Below, in pieces: positions 36,701 through 44,530 of a stretch of 64,000 bases of DNA. The position numbers were made by a program, and so were the translations under genes. Source of the stretch: Omphiscola glabra. Its lineage: Eukaryota; Mollusca; Gastropoda; Lymnaeidae. The stretch spans positions 25,543,618 through 25,607,617 of the forward strand of contig OZ024809.1 in NCBI GenBank assembly GCA_964017045.1, in the 5' to 3' direction. Below the pieces are notes generated by a model that did no database searches, was not told the DNA's origin, and saw only the letters and a program-made list of their open reading frames with translations. The first letter of the stretch is position 1, and the number at the start of each line of letters is the position of its first letter.

Positions 36701-39687
36701 AGGCTTGGGTGGCCCTCAAAAACCCATGCCGATGATTTTAACTACGCGGCCGTGAGAAAGCCGCCCCTAGGCAACCGTTTCGTCCCGCCACTACCAACGT
36801 CCCGACCGAAAGACTCCTTGGGCGGTGGGGGTTGGTAACGCAACACCAAACCACCGGAGTGGAAGCAAAGCCGTCCTGACCCACAGAGAGTTAACTGCGG
36901 ACGCTTTAAACGCAGCGTCCTCGGTCGACCGGGCCTCCCCTAGGTCAAGGGGGAGGTTCCCGGCGCCCTCCCGCACGAGCTGGAGTCGGGTTAAGTCCTT
37001 CAGTGCTCTGGTTTGTGTGGGGGAGCGCCGGGGGGGGCATTAAGAGCTCACGCTCGACGGCCCACCGATTCCATCTCTTATGCGACATTTGGAGAACTCC
37101 GTGCCGTGAATTAAATCAGAGGCGCCATTGTCAGATTTGAGAAGGAGGGCGTGGTGTACTTGTATCATTTTAGTATCCTGCGATTTGACCTGCCCTTGAT
37201 AACTTTCATAAGCCATTAAATGATGACGGAAATACCTTGACCTCTCATTTAAGTAGATCAAATTAAGTGTGGGAAGACCCACTTTCTATCTGTGGTCCCC
37301 GCATTACTAGCCAGGAAGTGTAAGATGTACTCAGCGAACTTCCGAAATACCAACGCCAGAAATTAGACCAAGCTTCGGCTCACGTGAAGATGACTCTAGT
37401 CAGGCTCAGTAGTTAAGACACGCGTGGGACCACTGGGCCACGAAGAGGGGGTGGTCCGTCCAAGCAGTGGCGTAACAACGGCTTGGCATTGGGGCAGTTG
37501 CCAAGGGCGCCGGCCTGCGCCAGTTCAAAAGGGCGCCGCTAAATCTCTAATTTTGTTAATTTTTCAATTTATCAAGGGCGCCAAAGATAAATTAGCCAAG
37601 GGCGTCAAAAACCCAGCTACGCCCCTGCGTCCAAGGCGCTAGTCAGGCTCAGCAGTTAAGACACGTGTGGGACCACTGGGCCATGAAGAGGGGGTGGTCC
37701 GTCCCAGGCGGCACTTATTTTGCGGCGGTCTTTTCGGTCCACTGTCATTTATTTACACATCTTATTTTTAATATGTATTATAATGTATGAATGTGGGTTT
37801 CGTTGACTAGGAATTGCAAAATCATGGACCGACTGGACATCACAAACTCTAGCTACTCCACTGTACGGGTTAGTATTTGGTTAAAACAAAAAATAGTTTT
37901 TCTTTAATTGATTCTATCAGCTTTTGTGTAAATATTTTATGGAACAGTGGATGATTGATTGCATCAGCTTCCACGTGAACATTCAGTTCAATACTTCAAA
38001 CAAAATTTCAAATAGCCTAAAAGAAAATATTGATGAGAACGAAACACTCACAATGCAATGATTGCGAGGAGCAACAATAAATATTTATTATCAAGAACGT
38101 GTCAGGAAAGGTCGTCGTGGGGGTGTCTTGGCATACAGCACGATTTGTAACTGGGCCGTGCAAGCGATGTGAGAACCGTCGCCGAAGAACTTTTGATTTA
38201 TTTATCAAAGCAGGACGAGGGACACAAACAGATTTCCGCTAAGACACTTTATTAAATGCTAGCACTGGTCCTAAGATGTAACTGATCTCATGAAATAAAA
38301 CCCAGGTTTACAACCCATGGGTCCAAATGGGGTCTCGGAGGATTTTCTATGGGGTCGCAGACTACAACAGTAAACTAAAGCAAACTATAATGACTTCAAT
38401 TTCATGTTAATCCGTGTCTTATTTAAGTTTGAATAATTTCAAAACACTGCATCTATGTGCATCGTGTTTTCTAAATGTGCATCGTGTTTTCTCAATGTGC
38501 ATCGTGTTTTCTCAATGTGCATCGTGTTTTCTCAATGTGCATCGTGTTTTCTCAATGTGCATCGTGTTTTCTCAATGTGCATCGTGTTTTCTCAGTCAGT
38601 TTTATTATTATTGTTTAATGAAGTCCCCCAAGGAGAAAGGCTTGGGCAATTATTTGGGGGTGGGGGCGCTGAGACAACCAAAGGGACCTGGGGTCGTAAA
38701 ATTTTTTTTAATTAAAAGTATTTTTTAAAATGATACACTCTTTGATAGTCGGCATCAAATTAGAGGCGATGATTGACAGACTGACAGAATTAAAACACGC
38801 ACGCTCGCAATCAGGGCCGGCCTTAGGCCATTGCAACCGATGCGGCCGCAATGGGCCCCGCATTTTCATAGGCCCCGTGCGAATTTTTTTTCTATTACAA
38901 AATCTTAATTTTCACTTATTATCCTTATCCCTACCCAGACTGGGCCCCGAGCAATCCGTTTCGCATAGGGCCCCGCAACTGTTAGGGCCGGCCCTGCTCG
39001 CACGCTCGTGCAATTCATGTCATTGTTTACATAATTCACGTGCCGTTTATAACATGACACTTGACATGCTCCACATACTATCTAAAATATGTCACGTGAC
39101 TAAAACTAAAAATAATTTCTTAACATTTTCAAAACAAACTTTTTTTTAAACGAAGTAAATAAATAAATTTATATGCATAGTTGGGTCAAGGCCGTCCTCT
39201 AAGAGAGACTCAAGGGACATAACTCAATTACTTGTCGTGGTTGGGAGAGACATAGTTGTGCGCCCTTGTTTTCAAATATAGGTGATTTTAAATAAACACA
39301 ACACATTACATGAAAGTCTTATGGTTTCTAGGTCAACAAACGAGCAAAGTAAACAAAACAAAAACAAACAAACAAATCACGCTCGCACAGGCTGTTTAAT
39401 ATTTCAACGATTGTCTTTCAAAAACTTCTCACTGTTATTTAGACTCCGATTTCCTTCTGCAATGAAACAAATAAACACGTGACATACAGCAGACACGTGA
39501 TACTCCTTTCATTGGTATTTAGAAACTTTGTTCATTCATTGATGTTCCGTACAAAGAAAATACTACCAGTTATGCTTCGCCCTTCCAAATGTATTTAACA
39601 CATGCCTGCGATCGTCCAATCATCACTCACCTGTGTCTGGAATAGCCAGTCCATGCATTTCTGGGTCTCAGATTTCGCCATTTTCTT
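18475..39687 (-). CDS. MACF1-like: Spectraplakin (MACF1/dystonin/Short stop/VAB-10 family): plakin domain plus plakin repeats, 20 exons
   Basis: Twenty minus-strand exons bounded by AG/GT sites join in one frame (all phases agree) to 795 residues and a TAA stop. Residues 1-530 form the plakin domain: spectrin-like helices, an SH3-like insert at about 255-309 (ALTDYTTEG...MEGETLTLIDN...KKWQV), then more helices including DFWTFWETFK and WEQLRFVTSAHFVKFWD, which are highly characteristic of spectraplakins. Residues about 535-785 are plakin repeats (GVIDPRDNKTKLTLQDAI, YTITSVIDPKTEEKLTVTQA, VSFSEAVRDGLLARDTGEY). In this family the protein links actin, microtubules and intermediate-filament or junction complexes in the cytoplasm. 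The order plakin domain then plakin repeats with no long coiled coil between argues against plectin or desmoplakin. The frame stops after the repeats, as in the VAB-10A isoform type. CH domains would lie upstream of 39.7 kb but none was seen. The first listed exon could be internal or an alternative start (AAAATGG context). Confidence 0.9.
19502..19557. repeat. 17-bp minisatellite, about 3 copies
   Basis: Unit ACGCAAAGATTCATCAA, in the intron between exons 19 and 20. Confidence 0.85.
19966..20119 (-). CDS. MACF1-like: Spectraplakin exon 19 (plakin repeat)
   Basis: Completes the split Arg codon, then TEKGDKISIGDAIQSGLVIV, an acidic loop, and TKTYAVHGVVDQKKKLK. Acceptor GTTGACAG, donor AAG|GTAAGA, ends phase 0. 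Confidence 0.9.
20345..22635. repeat. 25-bp intronic minisatellite, about 91 copies, with a 915-bp higher-order duplication
   Basis: Unit CTAGCATCACTTTGTGAGTT plus AATTA/AATTT, between exons 18 and 19. Three rare markers recur exactly 915 bp apart: GCGAG (21,316 and 22,231), a unit shortened by 10 bp (21,391 and 22,306) and ATGAG (21,506 and 22,421). 915 equals 36 full units plus one 15-bp unit, so a block was duplicated as a whole. Confidence 0.97.
22941..23053 (-). CDS. MACF1-like: Spectraplakin exon 18 (plakin repeat)
   Basis: ESRPYTITSVIDPKTEEKLT then TQAVNGNILDTHNSTY; ends phase 2 at CAG|GTCAGT. Its downstream intron contains the large 25-bp minisatellite. Confidence 0.9.
23348..23464 (-). 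CDS. MACF1-like: Spectraplakin exon 17 (plakin repeat)
   Basis: SISMTDAMNEGLVIMEFVSK ... GLITIKITR; the DAMNEGLV helix is the second half of a plakin repeat. Donor AGG|GTGGGT, phase 0 to 0. Confidence 0.9.
23950..24105 (-). CDS. MACF1-like: Spectraplakin exon 16 (plakin repeat)
   Basis: Fifty-two codons with the plakin-repeat pattern: VIDPRDNKTKLTLQDAIMLG, then a turn and YTNPRTGK. Acceptor TCATTTCAG, donor AAA|GTAAGT, phase 0 to 0. Confidence 0.92.
24375..24795. repeat. 25-bp intronic minisatellite, about 17 copies
   Basis: Unit GAGATGGTATGGTACATGCA plus ATGTA; a GTTGTGGTCTGTG variant occurs twice near the left edge, 75 bp apart. Open in all three minus frames, hence long non-coding frames here. 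Lies between exons 15 and 16. Confidence 0.96.
25001..25145 (-). CDS. MACF1-like: Spectraplakin exon 15 (end of plakin domain, acidic linker)
   Basis: Completes the split Lys codon then FWDTQLDLSKNDL, followed by a very acidic and Thr-rich linker (EEEKEETTTDT). Donor ACG|GTAAAT. It links the plakin domain to the plakin repeats. Confidence 0.9.
25309..26190. repeat. 17-bp intronic minisatellite, about 52 copies
   Basis: Unit TATGAATTAAGTTTTGG. Four adjacent units near 25,680-25,740 share a GGCATG variant, indicating local spreading. Lies between exons 14 and 15. Confidence 0.97.
26518..26697. repeat. 90-bp tandem duplication covering a splice donor
   Basis: Two copies differing by one base in the exon part (TTGACAAAG versus TTAACAAAG). 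Each contains the last 32 bases of exon 14 and its GTAAGT donor on the minus strand. Confidence 0.95.
26666..26787 (-). CDS. MACF1-like: Spectraplakin exon 14
   Basis: DFWTFWETFKCVAEMLKNPK ... WEQLRFVTSAHFV plus a split Lys codon; the most family-diagnostic exon. Its donor AA|GTAAGT lies in a 90-bp tandem duplication, and its acceptor directly abuts a 19-bp minisatellite. Confidence 0.93.
26791..26985. repeat. 19-bp minisatellite abutting the exon 14 acceptor, about 10 copies
   Basis: Unit TATGGACATCATGTGTGAT; the array begins within a few bases of the 3' splice site of exon 14. Confidence 0.95.
27223..27302 (-). CDS. MACF1-like: Spectraplakin exon 13
   Basis: Eighty bases (two plus 26 codons) with VVVQVKTLENLLNKYK between TTAAACAG and AAG|GTACAA. 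It is needed to convert the phase-1 end of exon 12 to the phase-0 start of exon 14, which supports it as real despite its small size. Confidence 0.82.
27430..28430 (-). mobile_element. Minus-strand LINE fragments (5' endonuclease part plus 3' tails)
   Basis: Minus strand 28,168-27,854 reads LPHVVLGNVRSLRNRMDDVG then SSLMCLTETWLNETLPDSAV, the N-terminal start of an AP-endonuclease LINE ORF. The body is missing. At 27,540-27,640 an AGCATGGAATTAGCGCTATA-type LINE tail follows, and at 27,437-27,520 a second tail ends in (AAT)n. Either one internally deleted copy or two fragments. Lies in the intron between exons 12 and 13. Confidence 0.7.
28991..30490 (+). pseudogene. LINE ORF, endonuclease to RT fingers (broken)
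   Basis: In frame with the upstream segment that begins near 28,544, separated by one TGA at 28,748-28,750. The context N-stop-PQRHTAL is consistent with an Arg CGA that became TGA, the common CpG decay change. The coding then runs through the endonuclease (GDFNARVG, SWMHPRSKNWHLIDYV, TDHRLIVSKL) to the RT fingers and loses frame near 30,458 inside KHGPIFHIY. It lacks the catalytic RT residues, which are in the next frame. Confidence 0.9.
30438..31796 (+). pseudogene. LINE ORF, RT palm to C-terminal zinc-finger-like motif (broken)
   Basis: Frame +1 relative to the upstream part. Contains motif A (FIDLNKAFDRV), motif B (KQGCVLAPTLF), motif C (FADD), the thumb and LYGCETWTVYQRH, WMGHVARMEDHRL. 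It ends with two cysteines and two histidines (CPRCHRLF...SHLRTH). The segment linking fingers to palm, which in related elements precedes the D of motif A by about 30 residues, is missing at the junction. Confidence 0.9.
31936..32113 (-). CDS. MACF1-like: Spectraplakin exon 12
   Basis: VNLLQSMAVTDKAELLRILQ ... LQERITRLKMILEEATELGS, an amphipathic spectrin-like helix pair. Ends phase 1 at AGTG|GTAAAT. The downstream intron holds the antisense LINE. Confidence 0.88.
32399..32504 (-). CDS. MACF1-like: Spectraplakin exon 11
   Basis: Begins with the last base of the split Lys codon, then LRIQLLSLWTSSVKRLGYQM ... RDWTEEE. Donor GAG|GTATTA. One base plus 35 codons, so the phase fits the previous exon exactly. 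Confidence 0.88.
32619..32710 (-). CDS. MACF1-like: Spectraplakin exon 10 (end of SH3-like insert)
   Basis: VRNEKGQVGLVPAVIILIPA completes the SH3-like fold (G-x-VPAV strand). Ends with two bases of a Lys codon before GTAAGA (phase 2). Confidence 0.9.
32911..32975. repeat. Poly-A tract of about 60 bases
   Basis: Interrupted A run in the intron between exons 9 and 10 (poly-U in the minus-strand transcript). No retrotransposon body is visible beside it. Confidence 0.9.
33109..33171 (-). CDS. MACF1-like: Spectraplakin exon 9 (SH3-like insert)
   Basis: Twenty-one codons, LDIMEGETLTLIDNSDKKKW plus Q: the core of the SH3-like fold. Donor CAG|GTAAAA, phase 0 to 0. Confidence 0.9.
33343..33489 (-). 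CDS. MACF1-like: Spectraplakin exon 8 (start of SH3-like insert)
   Basis: Forty-nine codons ending VIALTDYTTEG, the first strand and RT-loop region of the SH3-like domain found inside plakin domains. Donor GGG|GTAAGG, phase 0 to 0. Confidence 0.9.
33698..33826 (-). CDS. MACF1-like: Spectraplakin exon 7
   Basis: Forty-three codons (YFQEVEEAEYWMNTTLSRIH ... AEAMLQEIR), the spectrin-like helix just before the SH3-like insert. Donor AGG|GTAAAA, phase 0 to 0. Confidence 0.88.
34227..34322 (-). CDS. MACF1-like: Spectraplakin exon 6
   Basis: Thirty-two codons with NWRWIFQVTQCAEVHLRNAA, matching the conserved plakin-domain stretch that in vertebrate spectraplakins reads W-W-I-...-VE-HL-N. Phase 0 to 0, donor GAG|GTAACC. 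Confidence 0.9.
34576..34689 (-). CDS. MACF1-like: Spectraplakin exon 5
   Basis: Thirty-eight codons starting SLSNEFDARAVHLANSND; donor CAG|GTACTG; phase 0 to 0. The segment after NDTAEQK is polar and low in hydrophobics, probably a loop. Confidence 0.82.
35049..35120 (-). CDS. MACF1-like: Spectraplakin exon 4
   Basis: Twenty-four codons (ALSEKRNSCLEV...SLEDFVQ) between TTTTACACAG and CAG|GTAAGT; phase 0 to 0. Confidence 0.85.
35677..35730 (-). CDS. MACF1-like: Spectraplakin exon 3
   Basis: Eighteen codons (ELDDKSAKELNGNYDSVK) between TTTTTGCAG and AAA|GTAAGT; phase 0 to 0. Confidence 0.82.
35973..36101 (-). CDS. MACF1-like: Spectraplakin exon 2
   Basis: Forty-three codons, phase 0 to 0, donor GAG|GTCAGT. 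Encodes the start of a spectrin-like segment of the plakin domain (GRGKLGVLQALAIQQSKVKD ... NIDTLLDKE). Confidence 0.85.
36480..37400. other. GC-rich dispersed-repeat-like block inside an intron
   Basis: A sharp rise in GC against AT-rich intron, with the phrase GAGAACTCCGTGC at both 36,497 and about 37,091. No long frame is conserved. It resembles the 5' untranslated part of a retrotransposon or a non-autonomous element, but the family is not recognised. Confidence 0.5.
37398..37704. repeat. About 67-bp direct duplication split by a hAT element
   Basis: AGTCAGGCTCAGTAGTTAAG ... GGGTGGTCCGTCC occurs at 37,398-37,464 and again at about 37,639-37,704 with a few differences. The short element at 37,465 sits exactly between. 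Confidence 0.85.
37465..37627. mobile_element. Short hAT element with perfect 8-bp target duplication
   Basis: Ends CAGTGGCGTAACAACG and, inverted, CAGGGGCGTAGCTGGG; flanks 37,457-37,464 and 37,628-37,635 are both CGTCCAAG. The interior has repeated AAGGGCGCC phrases. Confidence 0.92.
38450..38596. repeat. 20-bp minisatellite, about 7 copies
   Basis: Unit TGCATCGTGTTTTCTCAATG. Open in two plus frames, giving spurious MCIVFS-type proteins. Confidence 0.95.
38812..38996. mobile_element. Short hAT-like element with GC-rich ends
   Basis: Ends CAGGGCCGGCCTTAGG and, inverted, CAGGGCCGGCCCTAAC. Flanks CTCGCAAT and CTCGCACG agree at 6 of 8. The inner GGGCCCCG phrases near both ends are also roughly inverted. 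Confidence 0.8.
39631..39687 (-). CDS. MACF1-like: Spectraplakin exon 1 in this window
   Basis: Nineteen codons (KKMAKSETQKCMDWLFQTQ) between a pyrimidine-rich acceptor and CAG|GTGAGT; phase 0 on both sides. The ATG sits in a strong AAAATGG context, so it may be the start of an isoform without CH domains, but the good acceptor upstream suggests an internal or untranslated-spliced exon. Confidence 0.7.
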
Positions 39688-39772
39688 CTGAAAAGAGGAA
39701 ACAATGAGCAAACAATGAAACATTTGAAATATAAATGAGCCTCAGCCAAGACTTTAAACCATAGTTGTATCA

Positions 39773-40078
39773 AGTCAGAAACATCAGAGAAAACGTATAC
39801 GTAATATAACTATAAGTCAGAAACATAAGAGAAAACGTATACGTAATATAACTATAAGTCAGAAACATCAGAGAAAACGTATACGTAATATAACTATAAG
39901 TCAGAAACATCAGAGAAAACGTATACGTAATATAACTATAAGTCAGAAACATCAGAGAAAACGTATACGTAATATAACTATAAGTCAGAAACATCAGAGA
40001 AAACGTATACGTAATATAACTATAAGTCAGAAACATCAGAGAAAACGTATACGTAATATAACTAAAAGTCAGAAACAC
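39773..40078. repeat. 42-bp minisatellite, about 7 copies
   Basis: Unit AAGTCAGAAACATCAGAGAA then AACGTATACGTAATATAACT plus AT; CGTATACG is a perfect palindrome in each copy. It lies just upstream of the first spectraplakin exon seen. Confidence 0.95.
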
Positions 40079-40383
40079 TGGGAATTTAAAATAATATACG
40101 GGCACAGACATGCGAGTAAAGTAGCACTGTAACAAATGTGTAACAATTAATTTGACGAGAAGCTAGGGACGTACATTGTTATTTTGGGAGAATCACATCT
40201 AGAAAACATATCCGTCGTCCAGCACTGATCCAATGACTGGGAAACAGATGACAGAGCGACTGATTACCGGGGAGGCGGGGGAATTATTTATCAACAGCAA
40301 AATCAATATAACGTTAGTCCTGTCACGTGACCAGACAAAGAGACGCGAGTATCATGTGTGTTTGGATGGCCCGCACTGTCTGG

Positions 40384-40917
40384 GAGAGAGAGAGAGAATG
40401 AAAGAAAGAGAGAGAGGAAGAGAGAGAGGAAGAGAGAGAGAAAGAGAGAGAGAAAGAGAGATAAAGAGAGAAACGCAGAGAGGAAATGAGAGAAAAGGAG
40501 AGAGGAAATGAGAGAAAGGGAGTGAGAGAGAGAGAGAGGAAGGGAGAGAGAGAGAGAGAAAGAAAGAGAGAGAGGAAGAGAGAGAGGAAGAGAGAGAGAA
40601 AGAGAGAGAGAAAGAGAGATAAAGAGAGAAACGCAGAGAGGAAATGAGAGAAAAGGAGAGAGGAAATGAGAGAAAGGGAGTGAGAGAGAGAGAGAGGAAG
40701 AGAGAGAGAGGAAGGGAGAGAGAGAGAAAGAGTGAGAGAAAGAGAGAAAAGGAGAGGGAGAGAAAAGGAGAGAGAGAGAAAGAGAGATATAAGGAGATAG
40801 AGAATATGAGAGAGAGAAAGGGAGAGAGAGAGAAAGGGAAAGAGAGAAAGGGAGAGAGAGAAAGAGAGAGAGACAGAGATAGAGAGAAAGAGAGAGACAG
40901 AGATAGAGAGAGAGGAT
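40384..40917. repeat. 530-bp polypurine (GA-rich) tract with an internal 158-bp duplication
   Basis: Almost pure A/G on the plus strand. The block with AAACGCAGAGAGGAAATGAG recurs 158 bp apart (40,471 and 40,629). The minus strand gives a Ser/Leu/Phe-rich spurious frame. Confidence 0.95.
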
Positions 40918-41036
40918 ACGAGTGATATGACAATAGTATTAGAAAACGGTACAAGTATCAGAAGATTCTCAGTATTCTTAAATGTTTCGCCACTCAAGAA
41001 ATGCATTTGTCCATTCTCATTTTGGGCCATATCAGT

Positions 41037-41800
41037 AAACAGTGGTGCTCCCATCCAGGGCATCAGTCAAGAGTGGTGCTCCCAGCCAGGGCATCAGTCA
41101 ACAGTGGTGCACCCAGCCAGGGCATCAGTCAATAGTGGGGTTCCCAGCCAGGCCATCAGTCAACAGTGGGGCTCCCAGCCAGGTTAACAAGGGGCTCCCA
41201 GCCAGGGCATCAGTCAACAGTGGTGCTCCCAGCCAGGCATCAGTTAACAAGGGGCTCCCAGCCAGGGCATCAGTCAACAGTGGTTTTCCTAGTCAGGGCA
41301 TCAGTCAACAAAGGGGTTTCCCAGCCAAGGCATCAGTCCACAGTGGGGCTCCCAGCCAGGGCATCAGTCAACAGTGGGGCTCCCAGCCAGGGCATCAGTC
41401 AACAGTGGGGCTCCCAGTCAGGGCATCAGTCAACAGTGGGGCTCCCAGCCAGGGCATCAGTCAACAGTGGGGCTCCCAGCCAGGGCATCAGTCAACAGTG
41501 GGGCTCCCAGCCAGGGCATCAGTCAACAGTGGTTTTCCTAGTCAGGGCATCAGTCAACAAAGGGGTTTCCCAGCCAAGGCATCAGTCCACAGTGGGGCTC
41601 CCAGCCAAGGCATCAGTCAACAGTGGGGCTCCCAGCCAGGGCATCAGTCCACTGTGGGGCTCCCAGCCAGGGCATCAGTCCACAGTGGGGCTCCCAGCCA
41701 GGGCATCAGTCCACAGTGGGGCTCCCAGCCAGGGCATCAGTCCACAGTGGGGCTCCCAGCCAGGGCATCAGTCAACAGTGGGGCTCCCAGCCAGGGCCGT
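41037..41800. repeat. 31-bp minisatellite, about 24 copies, with a higher-order block
   Basis: Unit CATCAGTCAACAGTGGGGCT then CCCAGCCAGGG. A marker set (TGGTTTTCCTAGTC, then CAACAAAGGGG) recurs about 249 bp apart at 41,281 and 41,530. Open in several plus frames; not a gene. Confidence 0.95.
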
Positions 41801-41814
41801 TGCAAGCAAAAAGC

Positions 41815-42440
41815 TGAATGTCAAAGTTTGAATGTAGCCGTGTTCTTTACAAAAAGTAAATTTATTTTGTACACAAATTTTACACGAAAGTGACGATTTT
41901 GACGCCCTCTGAAGAAGACACACAGGGTGGGTGCCTCTTTGCAACCCCCCCCCCCCCCAACTCGCACGTTCCTACTCCCAGCAATCTTGAACGGGATGCT
42001 CCAAAATTGAATGTGTAAGCCTTGCTAATGCATTATACTATTTAATTAAATAGGAAATTAATTCCTGGTCCAAGCCAATTAATATATACTATTTATAGCT
42101 CGCCAAACATTGGCGACGGCAATGCATCTACTAAAGCTACTTGACCTAACATGAACTCAAGTCACGCACATGTAAGAATCCCAACTTTCGCTACACCCCT
42201 TCCCCACATGATACGCCCCTTTACACTTGTTATTTCACACCCATGAACTAGATCTATATCAATATTAGGATGTCCCAACCCCTTTTAGACTGAATATTTA
42301 TTACAACATATTAAATTGAGACGATTTCATTGTCTAAAAAGAAAATATTACGCACCAAAGGCAGTTGCGTTATTTAAACACAAATCATTTAGCGTAGTTA
42401 TCGGGAGTTATATTTTGCGCTCTATTGAACTCACTATTGT
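41815..42440. other. No recognisable gene
   Basis: Unique sequence with a poly-C run at 41,946-41,958. Confidence 0.4.
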
Positions 42441-42449
42441 ATATTGTTG

Positions 42450-42795
42450 TATATCTCCCCCATAGACAGCGACGAGGCCATGACAGGCAGTTCCGGCTCA
42501 TACCAGCGAGAAGCCAGTATAGGAACTGCTCATTCCTGCCAAAGACAATCAGGGACTGGAACAATCTTTCAAATGGAACAGTTGAGGCGACAACACTTGA
42601 CTCATTTGCGTCTATTGCCTCAGGCCTTCTAACCCCCAGTGCATGATATCCTCACACAGTTACTCTTGCAACCAGTGAAATATCCTCATCAACACCAGGC
42701 ACAGACACATTGCAAATCTTATCTACATGCATAGGAGCCATAGTGATCAATAAATTGATCGTGGGCCCTTTATATACAGAAGAAGAAGAACCATA
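42450..42795 (+). mobile_element. LINE 3' end (reverse transcriptase C-terminus, Jockey/CR1-like)
   Basis: Plus strand reads RRGHDRQFRLIPARSQYRNC, SFLPKTIRDWNNLSN, TLDSFASIASGLL and a stop. FLP-TIRDWN...L--F is the usual C-terminal signature of these polymerases. The 3' region ends in AGAAGAAGAAGAA near 42,790. Confidence 0.82.
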
Positions 42796-43329
42796 CTTTC
42801 TTTCAAATATTTTATTAATTATTTTACAAACCAATGATTCGTGTAGCAGACGCCTCTTTATTAAATAAAGAAGTCCATTACTAACACACCTCGATTAACC
42901 ACACCATCACTGCTGCTCCTGCTAACGCATAACAACATCAAAAACACCATTTCCCATGTACGTCACAAAATTACAAAGCATATCAAAAGCTACGAAAATA
43001 ACCTCCGCGCCAAATACGGAAAGAGAAGCAGATATATAAGGGATGTTTGTGTTAAATCTAAGACATGGGCTTAATAAGTAACAAAATCAACTCTGAATTG
43101 ATCAAATAGATTAGATTTTTCTTAGAGCACCCATACCATAGAGCAGAATGAAGTGTGTTAGATTGCCAGTTTGACAAAAGCATGAAGATTACTATCTGAT
43201 TCCCTCTGATACCCTATCTTAGAAGTAGCTCTTTGTTAATATGCTATTGTTGCAATGTTTAGAAAAAGACATACGAATGAAAGAGCTGAAGAATAATGGG
43301 TTCTTATATCAAGCTATACAAGGCACATG
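42796..43329. other. No recognisable gene
   Basis: Unique AT-rich sequence between the LINE tail and the family A element. Confidence 0.4.
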
Positions 43330-43337
43330 GTATAGCC

Positions 43338-43491
43338 TGGTGGTCGGCAAATTTATTAGACAAAAGAGCCAAAAGTCAGCAGCAGGACGATTAGAAAAAT
43401 TTCAAGAACCTGTAAAGAGCCATGTTTTTCGGAGTCGAAATCGCACTAAAGGGTCGCATGCGGCTCGCGAACCGCAATTTGCCGATCAGTG
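43338..43491. mobile_element. Short hAT element, family A, perfect 8-bp target duplication
   Basis: Inverted relative to the copies at 5016 and 8319. The right end read on the minus strand is CACTGATCGGCAAATTGCGG. Flanks 43,330-43,337 and 43,492-43,499 are both GTATAGCC. Confidence 0.92.
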
Positions 43492-43739
43492 GTATAGCCG
43501 AGAGTAACAACTAAAGCTATGGAGAGTGGCAGTAGCGTATAAGTGGGCGCATGGGGGGGGGGGGCGGCACATTTTTCTTTATATTGAGGGGCGGCATTTT
43601 CGGCCAATAAACCAATGAAAGGGTGACTGCAGACATCCGCCCCTGGGTTGATTGTGGGGGGGGGGGGGGTGGCGTGATGATACGATGCTATTGTTATTTT
43701 TATCAAGAGAAAGATCGTGAGTACAAATAGTAAGAGAGG

Positions 43740-43902
43740 TGTACAATTAGTACAAGAGATGGGGCCGAGGAGAAAAACCGGTGATGGAAGATGGGAGAGG
43801 GAGATGGAAAATGTGAGAGGAAGATGGGAGAGGGAGATGGACACTGGGAGAGGGAGATGGAAAATGGGAGAGGAAGAGAGAGAAAGACAGGGGCAAAGAC
43901 AT

Positions 43903-43937
<35 letters not shown>

Positions 43938-43970
43938 AGACATATATATATATATATATATATGTATGTG
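43740..43970. repeat. GGGAGA-rich minisatellite passing into (GA)n and (AT)n
   Basis: Units around GATGGGAGAGGGAGATGGA, then about 25 GA dinucleotides with interruptions, then about 11 AT dinucleotides. Confidence 0.9.
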
Positions 43971-44071
43971 AGTGTGTGTGCGTGTATGTCTATGTATACG
44001 TTTGATTATTTACAATTAATATCGTACGATTTTTCGTTATTGTTGTATATCACTTATGTCACACCACCCGT

Positions 44072-44530
44072 TTTTAGAGCCAACCATAAAGTACGCCACG
44101 CTCCGAAAAGTTTGTGAAACGTGTGTGTGTGAGGGGGATCGTCTAAGAAACGTGTGACAGTATGTGACAGTATGTGACACCGGAGGGGCGGGTGTTAAAG
44201 GGTATGTGTTACGTCACACATTATTATTTTTTTATATAAAACCTGACATCGACATTAATGTTGAACTTTCTTTTGTGACAGATGTATTCTGACAGAAGTT
44301 GTCACTTTTATAAATTTAATGGTTTAAAAGTGAAGTGTGCTTTAGATAAACTTTTAATTAGTTATAAATATATATTTACGAACATTTTTAGTTCGAAAGT
44401 GTCGCGTACTTAAGGGGAGAGGTGGGGGGGGGGTCTAAGATCAGCGACATATTGTGAAACAGGGAGGGGGGGTAAGCATTGTTACACCCACACCCCCCAA
44501 AATAATAGCGTGACGTACTTAATGGGCGAC
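44072..44530. mobile_element. Short inverted-repeat element, family B, copy 1
   Basis: Left end CCATAAAGTACGCCACGCT and right end AGCGTGACGTACTTAATGGG are inverted. The interior shares GTGACAGATGTATT, GTCACTTTTATA and TTAGTTCGAAAGTGT with the copy at 55,880. Target duplication not determined, so superfamily left open. Confidence 0.75.

Noticed and set aside
18475..39687. Plectin or desmoplakin assignment
   Set aside because: Those proteins have a long coiled coil between plakin domain and plakin repeats; here only a short acidic linker separates them.
40323..41063. 246-codon Ser/Leu/Phe-rich frame
   Set aside because: Translation of a CT-rich simple-sequence strand.
41042..41893. 283-codon frame of GASVNSGAPSQ-type repeats resembling a structural protein
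   Set aside because: 31-bp minisatellite open in several frames with frame-shifting unit lengths; no signal peptide or splice context.
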